From the IMG/VR virus record IMGVR_UViG_3300027730_000146, positions 1 through 24,064 of that record: a stretch of 24,064 nucleotides of DNA; one strand, given 5' to 3'. Made by a program: the position numbers and the translations under genes. The notes below the pieces were generated by a model. The model did no database searches. It saw only the letters and a program-made list of their open reading frames with translations, and had not been told where the DNA came from. This stretch comes from a virus. Positions 13,658-23,568 of this stretch are shown piece by piece. Within the stretch, counting starts at the first letter, position 1. Every line of letters starts with the position of its first letter.

Positions 13658-14317
13658 TTAACCCCATTTTAAGGCTTTTGCAATATTAGGAAAGACTTCA
13701 CAGAAGACTTTTTTCATCTCAAGCGCTACCTCTCGATGCTCTTTCTGTGTCTCTTCCTTTGCTCTCAATTGAATATAATGAATAAAGGAACGACATGATC
13801 CACTCATATACAAAGTCGTCTGAGTGTTAAGTGGTAAGACCATCCGGGCACTCTCTCTTGCAATACCTTGTTGTATCATTTCATTGTATACGTTGATCTG
13901 TTCTTCTTGCAACTTATCTATTTTAGCAAAAAGTTTTGGATCCTCTTGTACAGTAAAGACCTCATCTCCTACCTGTCGGTTTGTTTTACCTTGTTTGCGT
14001 AACTCAAAAGGTTCAAGAAGAGTTGCTGTTGAATAGCGCTGGCTAAATTCCTGAAAGGTAAAGGAGCGGTGTCTCAATATCTGAGCTGCAACGGCTCTAG
14101 AAGTTTCAATTTCAAAGGTGCAGAAGGCTTGTTCAAATATAGACCAATGCTGATGCTTAATGCAGTAATTGATCAAACGGTCTGAGGTATCAGTATTAAA
14201 TTGATTTGCCGGATTGGATACCCGGGCACAATATACCATAAACCTTTCGGCATCGTTAATACCTTTTTCTTGGAGTTCCGGAGACGGACTAGTAATGGCT
14301 TTTAATGTAACTTTCAT
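13658..14317 (-). CDS. thyX: Flavin-dependent thymidylate synthase ThyX
   Basis: 219 residues. ThyX converts dUMP to dTMP using FAD, NADPH and methylene-tetrahydrofolate, as a homotetramer. The signature is RHRSFTFQEFSQR at 82-94, matching RHRxxSxxxxSxR apart from Thr in place of the first Ser. Also visible are SRAVAAQILRHR with an N-terminal HWSIFEQAFCTFEI strand, and ARMVLPLNTQTTLY followed by FIHYIQLR, the C-terminal dUMP and FAD site. It complements the dCMP deaminase at 3388, which makes dUMP. Its start overlaps the stop of the 14314 gene (ATGA). Confidence 0.95.
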   Translation of the reverse strand: MKVTLKAITSPSPELQEKGINDAERFMVYCARVSNPANQFNTDTSDRLINYCIKHQHWSIFEQAFCTFEIETSRAVAAQILRHRSFTFQEFSQRYSTATLLEPFELRKQGKTNRQVGDEVFTVQEDPKLFAKIDKLQEEQINVYNEMIQQGIARESARMVLPLNTQTTLYMSGSCRSFIHYIQLRAKEETQKEHREVALEMKKVFCEVFPNIAKALKWG

Positions 14318-14532
14318 AATTTTTTAGCGAGCATTCTTCTTTCTACTTCAATTTTGTTGTTAATATTGTTGAGCTCTTTTTCTAGCTCTGCAAGTTTATT
14401 ATCGTATTTTTCAAGTATTTTAGGATCGTCTTCATCTAGTAACAGCTCTCCTACTAAGACGGATTGTGCATGAATATCATCAATTTGCCTGTCAAGCCAG
14501 GCTAGAGTCTCTATGTGCATATTTGAATTCAT
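14314..14532 (-). CDS. Coiled-coil small protein, 72 residues
   Basis: Not recognised. The protein is a predicted helix with Leu/Ile at heptad spacing (LAELEKELNNINNKIEVERRML), ending in AKKL. It is the first gene of the minus-strand ThyX operon, overlapping ThyX by ATGA. The AT-rich leader has TATACTATATCTGTATG. Confidence 0.5.
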   Translation of the reverse strand: MNSNMHIETLAWLDRQIDDIHAQSVLVGELLLDEDDPKILEKYDNKLAELEKELNNINNKIEVERRMLAKKL

Positions 14533-14573
14533 ACAGATATAGTATATTATCGATTGAAGAATACCAGCCTAAC

Positions 14574-14581
14574 CTTAAATA
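14574..14581 (+). promoter_or_regulatory. Late promoter-like CTTAAATA before the portal gene
   Basis: CTTAAATA, one mismatch to NATAAATA in the core, ends 6 bases before ATG 14588. A portal gene is a classical late gene. Confidence 0.4.
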
Positions 14582-14587
14582 ATATAA

Positions 14588-16495
14588 ATGATTCATCAAG
14601 CATACACTTATAATAATGCTATCCCTGGGAACACTACCGGTCCCGTTCAAGATCAGGCCTTTCCCTCAACTACTTTACTTGGTGCTTTTGTTTCTCGGCT
14701 CCCATATGCTTATCAAATCTTAGACTCAATGATGCAACGGAACCCAAGGTTCCAGGACTTTAAGAGAGCAGCACCTAAAAGAGAAGAGATCATTCAAGAT
14801 CAGTCTGTTTTCCTAAATGACCCAGAACTTTCTTTTCAAGGCGGACCAGGGGCTCCAGGGGCTATTACGCTCAACAAGGATTACCAAGCATTTATCTATG
14901 CTAATGTAGATAAGGACAAGACTAGACGCTTACAGGATTATCGTCGTATGGCTGCTTTTGCTGAGCTAGCAGATTGTATCGACGAGATTTGCGATGAGTG
15001 TATCGTTAAGGATGACAATGATAATATTATACAGTTTAATTTAAGAGGGGATTATAGTAAAGAGGTTAAGGATACAGTTGAGAAAGAGTATAAGAAGTTT
15101 ATTGAAATATTTGACTTAGAGGACAAAGGCTGGGAGTACTTTAGACAGTTTCTTATTGACGGGGAGTTATATTTTGAGAATATTATTTTAGATGATAAGA
15201 AGGATTTAGGTATAGTGGGTCTTGTCTCTATTCCTTCTGAACTTATTAACCCTGTTTATCAGAACGTTCAGAATGAAATGGTTAAAGGCTTTTTAATTCG
15301 TAAGCCCGTTGTAGGTCCGGCTACATCAATGAATCGTAAGGATCAAGAAGAATTGTTCTTCATGAACAAAGCTCAGGTCACTTATATTAACTCTGGTATC
15401 TGGAACGAGTATAAGTCAATCCGTCTGCCCTTTATTGAGAATGCAAAGAGAGCTTACCGTCAGTTATCACTTGTTGAGGACTCAATTGTTATTTACAGAC
15501 TTGTAAGAGCACCTGAGCGTCTTCGCTTTACTATCTACACCGGTTCCATGCCACCACCTAAGGCTGAGGCTTATCTCAAACGTCTCATGCAGTCGTATTG
15601 GACTAAGAAGAATTTTGATTCATCGCAAGGCTCAGGAGGCCGGGTTACTAATATCTATGATCCTCAATCCATGCTCGATGCGTATTGGTTTACTAAAGAT
15701 GCCCAGGGCAATGGTTCTACTGTTGATTCTCTTCCTGCAGGTCAGAATTTAGGACAGCTTGATGACTTAAATTACTTCCTTAAGAAGCTTTATAACTCTC
15801 TTAAAGTGCCTACCTCACGTTTTATGTCAGAGGATGGAGGAGTGTTTAAGGACGGAGCTGAGATTACAAGAGAAGAGCTAAGGTTTGCTCGCTTTGTAAT
15901 GCGCATTCAAAGACAATTTGCAATGGGTATTCGAGACACCTTTATTGCGCATTTGAAGATGAAGGGTTTTTGGAAGCAGTACAAACTCAGAGAGCGTGCT
16001 GTACAGGTTGAGTTCAATGTTCCTACCTCGTTCATGGCAATGAGAGATCAGCAATTGCTGCAAATGAAGTTTGAAAACTTTAACTCAGCAACTCAAAACG
16101 ATTCTATAGCTAAATCTTATTCACAAAAATATTATTTACAGTGGTCAGATGAACAGATGAAAGAGAATAGAGAATGGCTTCGAAAAGATTCTGCTATGTT
16201 GTGGGAGCTTTCACAGATTCAGAATATGGGACCGAACTGGAGAGAGCAAATGGCTGCCCAGGCCGGGGTTGCCCCTGAAGGAGGAGAGATGGCAGGAGGG
16301 GCACCAGCACTCGGCGGAGGCGGTGGAGGAGGTTCTGAGATTCCTGAATTTGGAGGAACAGCTCCGGCACCTGAAGCCGGGGTAGAGACAGGAGCGGCAG
16401 GGCCTGGTGCAGAAGCCGGAGCAGGAGCACCCCCAGAATCCGGACCACCAACCCAGGCTACAGGAGCTTCAACACCTTCAACTCCTCCAGCGTAA
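14588..16495 (+). CDS. 20: Portal vertex protein, gp20-like
   Basis: 635 residues (T4 gp20 is 524). The portal is the dodecameric ring at one capsid vertex through which DNA is packaged and ejected. Matching blocks are YRRMAAFAELADCIDEICDE, YFENIILDD, IPSELINPVYQ, VEDSIVIYRLVRAPERLRF followed by MPPPKAEAYLKRLMQSYW, and the SLPAGQNLGQLDDLNYFLKKLYNSLKVPTSRF block (T4 LPGGQNLGEIDDIKYFQNKLYKSLNVPVSRL). After about residue 547 comes an added low-complexity tail of about 88 residues of Gly, Ala, Pro and Glu, absent from T4. It is preceded by CTTAAATA; the next gene follows behind CATAAATA. Confidence 0.95.
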   Translation: MIHQAYTYNNAIPGNTTGPVQDQAFPSTTLLGAFVSRLPYAYQILDSMMQRNPRFQDFKRAAPKREEIIQDQSVFLNDPELSFQGGPGAPGAITLNKDYQAFIYANVDKDKTRRLQDYRRMAAFAELADCIDEICDECIVKDDNDNIIQFNLRGDYSKEVKDTVEKEYKKFIEIFDLEDKGWEYFRQFLIDGELYFENIILDDKKDLGIVGLVSIPSELINPVYQNVQNEMVKGFLIRKPVVGPATSMNRKDQEELFFMNKAQVTYINSGIWNEYKSIRLPFIENAKRAYRQLSLVEDSIVIYRLVRAPERLRFTIYTGSMPPPKAEAYLKRLMQSYWTKKNFDSSQGSGGRVTNIYDPQSMLDAYWFTKDAQGNGSTVDSLPAGQNLGQLDDLNYFLKKLYNSLKVPTSRFMSEDGGVFKDGAEITREELRFARFVMRIQRQFAMGIRDTFIAHLKMKGFWKQYKLRERAVQVEFNVPTSFMAMRDQQLLQMKFENFNSATQNDSIAKSYSQKYYLQWSDEQMKENREWLRKDSAMLWELSQIQNMGPNWREQMAAQAGVAPEGGEMAGGAPALGGGGGGGSEIPEFGGTAPAPEAGVETGAAGPGAEAGAGAPPESGPPTQATGASTPSTPPA

Positions 16496-16498
16496 ACC

Positions 16499-16506
16499 CA
16501 TAAATA
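16499..16506 (+). promoter_or_regulatory. Late promoter-like CATAAATA
   Basis: CATAAATATAG begins one base past the portal stop codon and ends 7 bases before ATG 16514. Confidence 0.5.
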
Positions 16507-16513
16507 TAGGTAT

Positions 16514-16855
16514 ATGGCCTACACCTATAACTTTCCTAGACACAGAAGGGGTGATACTTGGGACGGAATTAATTCTATTGGTATTTCAGTCAATGGTGTA
16601 CCTGTAAATCTTTCTAACACTATTATAACAATAGAGTTAAGAGAAGATTATGATTCTCCGCCCGCTTTCTCTCTATCAACAACCACATCTACTATTTCTG
16701 TTTTACCTTCTCTTTCAGCATTTACTATTCCCGCTATCGTCATCGATATACCCCCTGCAACATATTTATATGATATTCAAATAACCTATCCCACAGGTAT
16801 TATAAAGACTTATATGGAAGGTAAGTGGGAAATTTATTTTGATATAACCAAATAA
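16514..16855 (+). CDS. Small beta-rich virion protein, possible fibre adaptor
   Basis: 113 residues, mostly beta. It starts [19 protein letters not shown] and later has [21 protein letters not shown] and a final strand pair. The F-x-R-G-D-T-W opening with an NG-x-x-x-(D/N)L turn resembles the N-terminal domain of BppU-type baseplate or fibre-linker proteins, by memory. It lies directly before the collagen-like fibre gene, ending one base before its ATG. A role as attachment adaptor is an inference. Confidence 0.55.
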   Translation: MAYTYNFPRHRRGDTWDGINSIGISVNGVPVNLSNTIITIELREDYDSPPAFSLSTTTSTISVLPSLSAFTIPAIVIDIPPATYLYDIQITYPTGIIKTYMEGKWEIYFDITK

Positions 16856-16856
16856 T

Positions 16857-19800
16857 ATGGCTGCTGATACCTTTTTAATAGATCTCTCTACAACTGTCGA
16901 GAATGTAAATGTTAATGTGGCGTTGGTATCAGCTGAGTCTACAGTTATTGAGTATTCATTCCCTCAAGGTCCTCCAGGACCTCAAGGTATACCTGGTATC
17001 GGTAATAATAATAATACCTTTGAAGTAAGTAAAATTAATAACGATAATATTTTTAATGTATTAACCGGTATTAGTGCTCTTCGTTTTGATGACAATTCAG
17101 GTTTTGATGTTATAGATTTAAGTAGCGGTGCTGTTAAGATAGGTTTAAATAGTACATTTAAATTTTGGGAGGTAAGTGGCTATGATATTACTTCACCTCC
17201 TTTAACTGCTTTAGGTCTTGATACGGTAATTTTTATACCCGGAGATAATATCTCTATAACTACTGACCCGAGCGTTTTACCTCAAACAATAACATTTAGT
17301 ACTAATATTACAAGTATACAGGGTGTACAAGGTGTTGCTGGAGAACAAGGAATTCAGGGGGTTCAAGGTGTTCAAGGATTAATAGGCTCTCAAGGTAGTC
17401 AGGGGCTTCAAGGCTTGCAAGGTTTACAGGGGCTTCAAGGCTTACAGGGCACTCAAGGTGTTCAAGGCTTACAAGGCGCTCAAGGTGTTCAAGGCTTACA
17501 GGGCACTCAAGGTGTTCAGGGCTTACAAGGACTTCAAGGAATTATAGGAAATCAAGGAACTCAAGGAACTCAAGGTCTTCAGGGTTTACAAGGAGTTCAA
17601 GGCTTACAGGGCGCTTTAGGTGTACAAGGAACACTAGGGTTACAGGGGCTTCAAGGCATACAAGGTTTACAAGGTAATCAGGGCCTACAAGGAACACAAG
17701 GGTTACAAGGTACGCAAGGACTTCAAGGTGTTCTGGGGTTGCAGGGATCTCAAGGTGTTCAAGGAGTTCAGGGTATGTTGGGCATACAGGGGTTATCAGG
17801 TACTCAAGGACTTCAAGGACCATTAGGTTTACAGGGGTCACAGGGATCTCAAGGCTTACAGGGCATACAAGGCTTACAGGGCATACAAGGAGTTCAAGGT
17901 GCACAAGGCACTCAAGGTACTCAAGGTCTACAAGGCCCTCAAGGTGCACAAGGCCTGCAGGGTTTGCAGGGGTTGCAGGGCCTTCAAGGCTTACAAGGTC
18001 TTCAGGGGTTACAGGGACTCCAGGGTACGCAAGGCACACAGGGTCTACAAGGGTTATCAGGGGTTCAGGGAACTCAGGGTCTGCAGGGCACTCAAGGTAC
18101 TCAAGGGGTACAAGGTCTTCAAGGTGTTATAGGCATTCAAGGACTATCTGGTATTCAAGGATTACAAGGTGTGCAAGGAACTTTAGGTCTTTCAGGCCTT
18201 AGCATACAGGGAGTTCAGGGCTTACTAGGTATTCAAGGAGCACAAGGCACTCAAGGCACTCAAGGTCTGCGAGGTGCTACAGGTACAGCAGGTATTGACG
18301 GCACTCAAGGTACCCAGGGCACTTTAGGGCGCCAAGGCACTCAAGGAACCTCAGGAGAGACAGGAGGAATCGGTACCCAGGGAACTATAGGCTCTCAGGG
18401 TATTCAAGGCAGTACAGGTAGTACTGGTCTTTCTGGCTTTCAGGGTACACAAGGCTTACAAGGTTCTATAGGCTCTCAAGGCCTACAAGGGGCGTTAGGA
18501 CTTCAAGGTCTTCAGGGTTTGCAAGGTCTTCAGGGCTTGCAAGGGTTACAAGGAACTATAGGCCCTCAAGGCTTACAAGGCAATTTAGGGTTTCAGGGTT
18601 CTCAAGGCTTGCAAGGTCTTCAGGGCTTGCAGGGTGTAATAGGCTCTCAAGGTCTACAAGGGACTATAGGCCTGCAAGGTACACAGGGCTTACAAGGTAC
18701 ACAGGGCTTACAAGGCATTCAGGGTTTACAAGGCACTCAAGGCTTACAGGGTATATTGGGCGAACAAGGGGTTCAGGGATCTCAAGGTCTTCAAGGGCTT
18801 CAAGGGCTATTAGGGGATCAAGGCACACAAGGTCTTCAAGGTCTGCAAGGCATTCAGGGCTTACAAGGCATATTTGGTGAACAAGGTGTTCAGGGATCTC
18901 AAGGTATTCAAGGCTTACAAGGACTTATAGGGGATCAAGGCGTACAGGGATCTATAGGTTCTCAAGGTCTACAAGGAACTATAGGTTCTCAAGGTATTAC
19001 AGGCTCTCAAGGCTTACAAGGAACTCAAGGGTTACAAGGCTTACAAGGCGAGATCGGGGCTCAAGGTACACAGGGTGTTATAGGTTTTCAAGGAACACAA
19101 GGTCTTCAAGGGGTTATAGGTTCTCAAGGTTTACAAGGTACCCAGGGTACGATAGGTTTCGATGGTGATCAAGGTACTCAAGGCACACAAGGCTTACAGG
19201 GACTTCAAGGTGTTCAAGGTATAATAGGGCCGCAAGGTTTACAAGGCACTCAAGGACTTCAAGGTTTGCAAGGCTTACAAGGACTACAAGGCAGTCAAGG
19301 CCTTCAGGGACTACAGGGCATTCAAGGCTTACAAGGAGAGATTGGTGTTCAAGGTACTCAAGGTCTTCAAGGACTACAGGGCCTGCAAGGTCTTCAAGGC
19401 TTACAAGGTCTTCAAGGAGAGATTGGTATTCAAGGCACTCAAGGGCTGCAAGGCCTTCAAGGCTTGCAAGGTCTTCAAGGCTCTCAAGGTGTTCAAGGTA
19501 TTACTGGAGGTACAGGTGAATCAGGCGTTCAGGGAAGTATAGGCTCTCAAGGTACACAAGGCTTACAAGGTCTTCAAGGCTTACAAGGTGTTCAAGGTTT
19601 ACAAGGTACTATAGGCTCTCAAGGGGTTCAGGGAACAGTGGGCTCTCAAGGCACACAGGGAACTCAAGGTATAATAGGCTCTCAAGGCACACAGGGTCTA
19701 CAAGGTCTTCAAGGATTACAAGGCCTTCAAGGCTTACAAGGAGATCAAGGTACTCAAGGCATACAAGGTCTTCAGGGTCTACAGGGTATTATAGGCTCTC

Positions 19801-22800
19801 AAGGAGTTGAAGGCTCTCAAGGAACTCAAGGGTTACAAGGTCTACAAGGTCTACAAGGAGTTCAAGGCTTACAAGGTCTTCAAGGCACTATAGGTTCTCA
19901 GGGTGTTCAGGGAAGTATAGGCTCTCAAGGCACACAAGGCTTACAAGGTCTTCAAGGTTTACAAGGTCTTCAAGGTTTACAAGGTGATCAAGGGATCCAA
20001 GGGACTATAGGCTCTCAAGGCATACAAGGCACACAGGGCCTTCAGGGCTTACAAGGGCTACAAGGCTTACAAGGTGTTCAAGGCTTACAAGGTGTTCAAG
20101 GAACTCAAGGTATTCAGGGAGTTCAAGGGACTCAAGGTATTCAGGGCGTACAAGGGGTTATAGGTTCTCAAGGTTTACAAGGTCTTCAGGGTGTTCAAGG
20201 ACTTCAGGGTTTACAAGGTTTGCAAGGCGTTATCGGTATTCAAGGGCTTCAAGGTCTTCAGGGAGTTCAAGGCTTACAAGGAGTTCAAGGCACTCAAGGT
20301 ATAATAGGTTCTCAAGGCAGTCAAGGCCTACAAGGTCTTCAGGGCCTACAAGGTATTATAGGCTCTCAGGGGTTGCAAGGACTTCAGGGTTTGCAAGGTG
20401 TTCAAGGTTTGCAAGGCGTTCAAGGCGTTCAAGGCGTTCAAGGTACAATAGGTTCCCAAGGTGCTCAAGGTTTGCAGGGATTACAAGGATTGCAAGGTTT
20501 ACAAGGCACTATTGGTTCCCAGGGTATTATAGGTATTCAGGGTACCCAAGGTTTACAGGGTTTGCAGGGAACTCAAGGGATCCAAGGGACTATAGGATCT
20601 CAAGGACTGCAAGGCCTTCAAGGTGTTCAAGGTACTCAAGGTGTTCAAGGTACTCAAGGTTTGCAGGGAGTTCAAGGTACTCAAGGTGTTTCTGGTTTTA
20701 TTGGAGCTCAAGGTGCTATAGGATCTCAAGGAACTCAAGGTCTACAAGGACTACAAGGGGTTCAAGGTAGACAAGGAACTCAAGGTATTATAGGTCCTCA
20801 GGGTGTTATTGGTTCCCAGGGTAGTCAGGGTCTTCAAGGTCTTCAAGGCTTACAGGGTAAAGAAGGACAAGCAGCTGCTCAAGGTTCCCAGGGAACTCAA
20901 GGCTTACAAGGTACACAGGGAACTACGGGAGCTCAAGGGACACAAGGGACTCAAGGCTTACAGGGAACTCAAGGCTTACAGGGACTACAGGGCTTACAAG
21001 GTCTTCAAGGCACGCAAGGCACGCAAGGCTCTACAGGTTCTCAGGGTAGCCAGGGGCTTCAAGGCTTGCAAGGTTTACAGGGTCTTCAAGGCCTGCAAGG
21101 CTTACAAGGCAGAGAAGGGCAGGCGGCAGCTCAAGGCTCTCAGGGTACACAAGGTCTACAAGGTACACAAGGTGTTCAAGGCTTACAAGGAGTTCAAGGT
21201 CTTCAAGGTACACAAGGTGTTCAAGGCCTTCAAGGCTTACAGGGAACTCAGGGTGTTATAGGTTCTCAAGGTAGTCAGGGGCTTCAAGGCTTACAGGGAT
21301 TACAAGGTAGACAAGGAACACAGGGAATTATAGGCTCTCAAGGCAGTCAAGGCTTACAGGGAACTCAAGGCTTACAGGGAACTCAAGGTATTATAGGGCC
21401 TCAGGGTAGCCAGGGGCTTCAAGGCCTGCAAGGTTTACAGGGCTTACAAGGTATAATAGGTTCCCAAGGTGCTCAAGGCTTACAGGGCGCACAAGGCTTA
21501 CAGGGTGCACAAGGCTTACAAGGACTTCAGGGCAGACAAGGAACTCAAGGGGTTGTAGGTTCTCAGGGTAATCAAGGAACTCAAGGTCTTCAAGGCTTGC
21601 AAGGCGTACAGGGCACTCAAGGGGTTGTAGGTTCTCAGGGTAATCAAGGAACTCAAGGTCTTCAAGGCTTGCAAGGCGTACAGGGCACTCAAGGGGTTAT
21701 AGGCTCTCAAGGTAGTCAGGGCCTTCAGGGGTTGCAAGGTAATCAAGGCCTTCAAGGTCTTCAAGGCTTGCAGGGCACTCAAGGAACTCAAGGGATTATA
21801 GGGCCTCAAGGACTTCAAGGTAATCAAGGCTTACAAGGCACTCAAGGGGTTATAGGCTCTCAAGGAGCTACAGGTTCTCAAGGCAGTCAAGGTCTACAAG
21901 GCTTACAAGGACTTCAGGGCAGACAAGGAACTCAAGGTATTATAGGTTCTCAAGGAACTATAGGTTCTCAAGGCAGTCAAGGTCTTCAAGGCTTGCAAGG
22001 TGTACAGGGCACTCAAGGAGTTATAGGTTCTCAAGGAGCTATAGGTTCTCAAGGCAGTCAAGGTCTTCAAGGCTTACAAGGTAGACAAGGAACTCAAGGT
22101 CTTCAAGGCACTATTGGCTCTCAGGGTATCATAGGTTCTCAAGGAGCTACAGGCTCTCAAGGCTTACAGGGTCTTCAAGGCTTGCAGGGCATTATCGGGT
22201 CTCAGGGAATTGTAGGCTCTCAAGGTGCTACAGGCTCTCAGGGTGCTACAGGCTCTCAGGGTACCCAAGGTCTACAAGGCAGACAAGGCCTTCAGGGCAC
22301 CCAAGGACTACAAGGATTTACTGGTAGTGTCGGTTTATCTGGTATTCAAGGAACTCAAGGCACTCAAGGTCTTCAAGGCTTGCAAGGTAGACAGGGAACT
22401 CAAGGCACTTTAGGCTCTCAGGGCTCTCAAGGGTTACAGGGAACTCAAGGCACTATAGGGTCTCAGGGAGCAACAGGCTCTCAGGGCTCTCAAGGGTTAC
22501 AAGGCAGACAAGGAACTCAGGGGGTTCAAGGGCCAACAGGTGTTATAACTCCAACAGCAACTACTACTGGAACTCTTCACTATCCAATATTTGTACAAAG
22601 TGGAGATCTGTCAACACCTAGAATTCGCTCAGGGGTACCTGCTCTTATTTTTGATGCTGCTAATACTAGACTAGGTATTGGAGTACAACCTAATGTAACT
22701 CTTACCCTTTCAGGTAATCTTTCAGCCACTGGTACCGTCTACGCCCAACAGGGCAATTCCGGTGAATGGATTTCAAGAAACCAAGCTATAGCTTTCTCTA

Positions 22801-22811
22801 TAGCGCTATAA
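16857..22811 (+). CDS. Giant collagen-like (Gly-X-Gln) fibre protein
   Basis: 1984 residues. An N-terminal part of about 155 residues is beta-rich with a canonical [10 protein letters not shown] near residue 38. Residues 156 to about 1894 are Gly-X-Y triplets, roughly 580 of them. Y is almost always Gln, and X is mainly Leu, Thr, Val, Ile or Ser; Pro is very rare. Breaks include an IGSQG variant, GLSGLSIQG, and GQAAAQG twice (Ala replaces Gly near residues 1340 and 1424). The C-terminal about 90 residues form a globular cap with a final [15 protein letters not shown] part like tail-fibre trimerisation ends. It is probably a trimeric tail fibre or whisker, by analogy with phage collagen-like proteins. 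The ATG comes one base after the previous stop, with CCAAATAAT as leader. Confidence 0.9.
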   Translation: MAADTFLIDLSTTVENVNVNVALVSAESTVIEYSFPQGPPGPQGIPGIGNNNNTFEVSKINNDNIFNVLTGISALRFDDNSGFDVIDLSSGAVKIGLNSTFKFWEVSGYDITSPPLTALGLDTVIFIPGDNISITTDPSVLPQTITFSTNITSIQGVQGVAGEQGIQGVQGVQGLIGSQGSQGLQGLQGLQGLQGLQGTQGVQGLQGAQGVQGLQGTQGVQGLQGLQGIIGNQGTQGTQGLQGLQGVQGLQGALGVQGTLGLQGLQGIQGLQGNQGLQGTQGLQGTQGLQGVLGLQGSQGVQGVQGMLGIQGLSGTQGLQGPLGLQGSQGSQGLQGIQGLQGIQGVQGAQGTQGTQGLQGPQGAQGLQGLQGLQGLQGLQGLQGLQGLQGTQGTQGLQGLSGVQGTQGLQGTQGTQGVQGLQGVIGIQGLSGIQGLQGVQGTLGLSGLSIQGVQGLLGIQGAQGTQGTQGLRGATGTAGIDGTQGTQGTLGRQGTQGTSGETGGIGTQGTIGSQGIQGSTGSTGLSGFQGTQGLQGSIGSQGLQGALGLQGLQGLQGLQGLQGLQGTIGPQGLQGNLGFQGSQGLQGLQGLQGVIGSQGLQGTIGLQGTQGLQGTQGLQGIQGLQGTQGLQGILGEQGVQGSQGLQGLQGLLGDQGTQGLQGLQGIQGLQGIFGEQGVQGSQGIQGLQGLIGDQGVQGSIGSQGLQGTIGSQGITGSQGLQGTQGLQGLQGEIGAQGTQGVIGFQGTQGLQGVIGSQGLQGTQGTIGFDGDQGTQGTQGLQGLQGVQGIIGPQGLQGTQGLQGLQGLQGLQGSQGLQGLQGIQGLQGEIGVQGTQGLQGLQGLQGLQGLQGLQGEIGIQGTQGLQGLQGLQGLQGSQGVQGITGGTGESGVQGSIGSQGTQGLQGLQGLQGVQGLQGTIGSQGVQGTVGSQGTQGTQGIIGSQGTQGLQGLQGLQGLQGLQGDQGTQGIQGLQGLQGIIGSQGVEGSQGTQGLQGLQGLQGVQGLQGLQGTIGSQGVQGSIGSQGTQGLQGLQGLQGLQGLQGDQGIQGTIGSQGIQGTQGLQGLQGLQGLQGVQGLQGVQGTQGIQGVQGTQGIQGVQGVIGSQGLQGLQGVQGLQGLQGLQGVIGIQGLQGLQGVQGLQGVQGTQGIIGSQGSQGLQGLQGLQGIIGSQGLQGLQGLQGVQGLQGVQGVQGVQGTIGSQGAQGLQGLQGLQGLQGTIGSQGIIGIQGTQGLQGLQGTQGIQGTIGSQGLQGLQGVQGTQGVQGTQGLQGVQGTQGVSGFIGAQGAIGSQGTQGLQGLQGVQGRQGTQGIIGPQGVIGSQGSQGLQGLQGLQGKEGQAAAQGSQGTQGLQGTQGTTGAQGTQGTQGLQGTQGLQGLQGLQGLQGTQGTQGSTGSQGSQGLQGLQGLQGLQGLQGLQGREGQAAAQGSQGTQGLQGTQGVQGLQGVQGLQGTQGVQGLQGLQGTQGVIGSQGSQGLQGLQGLQGRQGTQGIIGSQGSQGLQGTQGLQGTQGIIGPQGSQGLQGLQGLQGLQGIIGSQGAQGLQGAQGLQGAQGLQGLQGRQGTQGVVGSQGNQGTQGLQGLQGVQGTQGVVGSQGNQGTQGLQGLQGVQGTQGVIGSQGSQGLQGLQGNQGLQGLQGLQGTQGTQGIIGPQGLQGNQGLQGTQGVIGSQGATGSQGSQGLQGLQGLQGRQGTQGIIGSQGTIGSQGSQGLQGLQGVQGTQGVIGSQGAIGSQGSQGLQGLQGRQGTQGLQGTIGSQGIIGSQGATGSQGLQGLQGLQGIIGSQGIVGSQGATGSQGATGSQGTQGLQGRQGLQGTQGLQGFTGSVGLSGIQGTQGTQGLQGLQGRQGTQGTLGSQGSQGLQGTQGTIGSQGATGSQGSQGLQGRQGTQGVQGPTGVITPTATTTGTLHYPIFVQSGDLSTPRIRSGVPALIFDAANTRLGIGVQPNVTLTLSGNLSATGTVYAQQGNSGEWISRNQAIAFSIAL
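17322..22538 (+). repeat. 9-base degenerate tandem repeat encoding Gly-X-Gln
   Basis: About 580 units of GGN-NNN-CAR. The codon choices vary from unit to unit (CAA/CAG, GGT/GGC/GGA/GGG), so the DNA is less uniform than the protein. It reads open in several other frames, including the antisense strand, because few units give stops. Confidence 0.9.
21543..21686 (+). repeat. Exact 72-base tandem duplication inside the fibre gene
   Basis: 21543-21614 and 21615-21686 are identical over 72 bases (24 codons, eight triplets), starting ACTCAAGGGGTTGTAGG. Identity at all synonymous positions marks a recent duplication. Confidence 0.8.
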
Positions 22812-22814
22812 ATA
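22807..22814 (+). promoter_or_regulatory. T4 late promoter consensus TATAAATA
   Basis: An exact TATAAATA, overlapping the fibre gene's stop codon, with 10 bases to ATG 22825. Confidence 0.6.
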
Positions 22815-22824
22815 ATATAAGTTA

Positions 22825-23565
22825 ATGAAAGTTTTAGCAAATAGATACTCATTTTCGCCATCTACAAAGCAGGTATTTTTATCTGGTTTTACTACCAATA
22901 TAACTTTAGAGCAATTATTGCTTATAACTAATGTAGCAACTAATACTATTATCTATAATTTTGCCGACCCCGCAGCAGGGGCTAATATAGTTAATAATGT
23001 TATAACTCTATCTGCTGATACTACATCAATGGGGGCGTCTGATAGTTTGCAGATCTTTTTAGATGATTTTTTTGAACCACTCTTTGGGGTATATCAAGAT
23101 GCTACTACCTACTCCCCAGTTACTTCAGTATCTGCAGTACCTTCTCTAACCGGGGTCAATGCACCTCTTACCATAGACATACAAACAGGAGGAGCTGTTG
23201 CGTTGCAGGGAGACTTAGATAAAGATATTGACAGTGTAACTATTTTTGATGTTGGTTATGCCTCTATCTCTAATTACCTTTCGGGTGAAACTACAGGTAC
23301 AGTAGCTTCAGGTACCGGTGTTCAGGTATTATCAGCTAATGCTAACAGAATTACTTTATTCGGTCATAATCTAGGTACTAGTCCTTTATTTGTCAAATAT
23401 GGTCTAGGGTGTAACCCAACATCGTTTAATTTTGTTTTATACCCCGGAACAGCTGTTGGAGACGGTAGAGGAGAAAAATTTTCTGATGACAGATACAAAG
23501 GAGACATATCTGTTAATACTACAGCAGGAGTTTTAGCTCAATATATATTCTGGGAGGGGGTGTAA
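22825..23565 (+). CDS. Virion structural protein between two collagen-like genes
   Basis: 246 residues. The N-terminal part (MKVLANRYSFSPSTKQVFL, then GFTTNITLEQLLLITNV) resembles a domain seen at the start of several phage structural proteins. A Ser/Thr/Gly-rich middle follows, and the C-terminal half has ANANRITLFGHNLGTSPLFVKYG, a jelly-roll-like stretch, and ends in a GDISVNTTAGVLAQYIFWEGV strand. It lies between the two Gly-X-Gln genes, so it may be a fibre base, cap or chaperone-like partner; which one cannot be told. The promoter TATAAATA precedes it. Confidence 0.6.
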   Translation: MKVLANRYSFSPSTKQVFLSGFTTNITLEQLLLITNVATNTIIYNFADPAAGANIVNNVITLSADTTSMGASDSLQIFLDDFFEPLFGVYQDATTYSPVTSVSAVPSLTGVNAPLTIDIQTGGAVALQGDLDKDIDSVTIFDVGYASISNYLSGETTGTVASGTGVQVLSANANRITLFGHNLGTSPLFVKYGLGCNPTSFNFVLYPGTAVGDGRGEKFSDDRYKGDISVNTTAGVLAQYIFWEGV

Positions 23566-23568
23566 GCT

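Noticed and set aside
17542-18039. Long antisense frame (165 codons) and others inside the fibre gene (20553-20738, 21031-21213, 21516-21827; plus-strand 17899, 19342, 20803, 22225)
   Set aside because: They are by-products of the GGN-NNN-CAR repeat, which rarely gives stops in other frames. The translations are low-complexity Leu/Val/Glu or Lys/Val/Phe mirrors of the real triplets.
17322-22538. Regular short repeats resembling a CRISPR array
   Set aside because: The period is 9 bases with no unique spacers, and the whole length is one coding frame.
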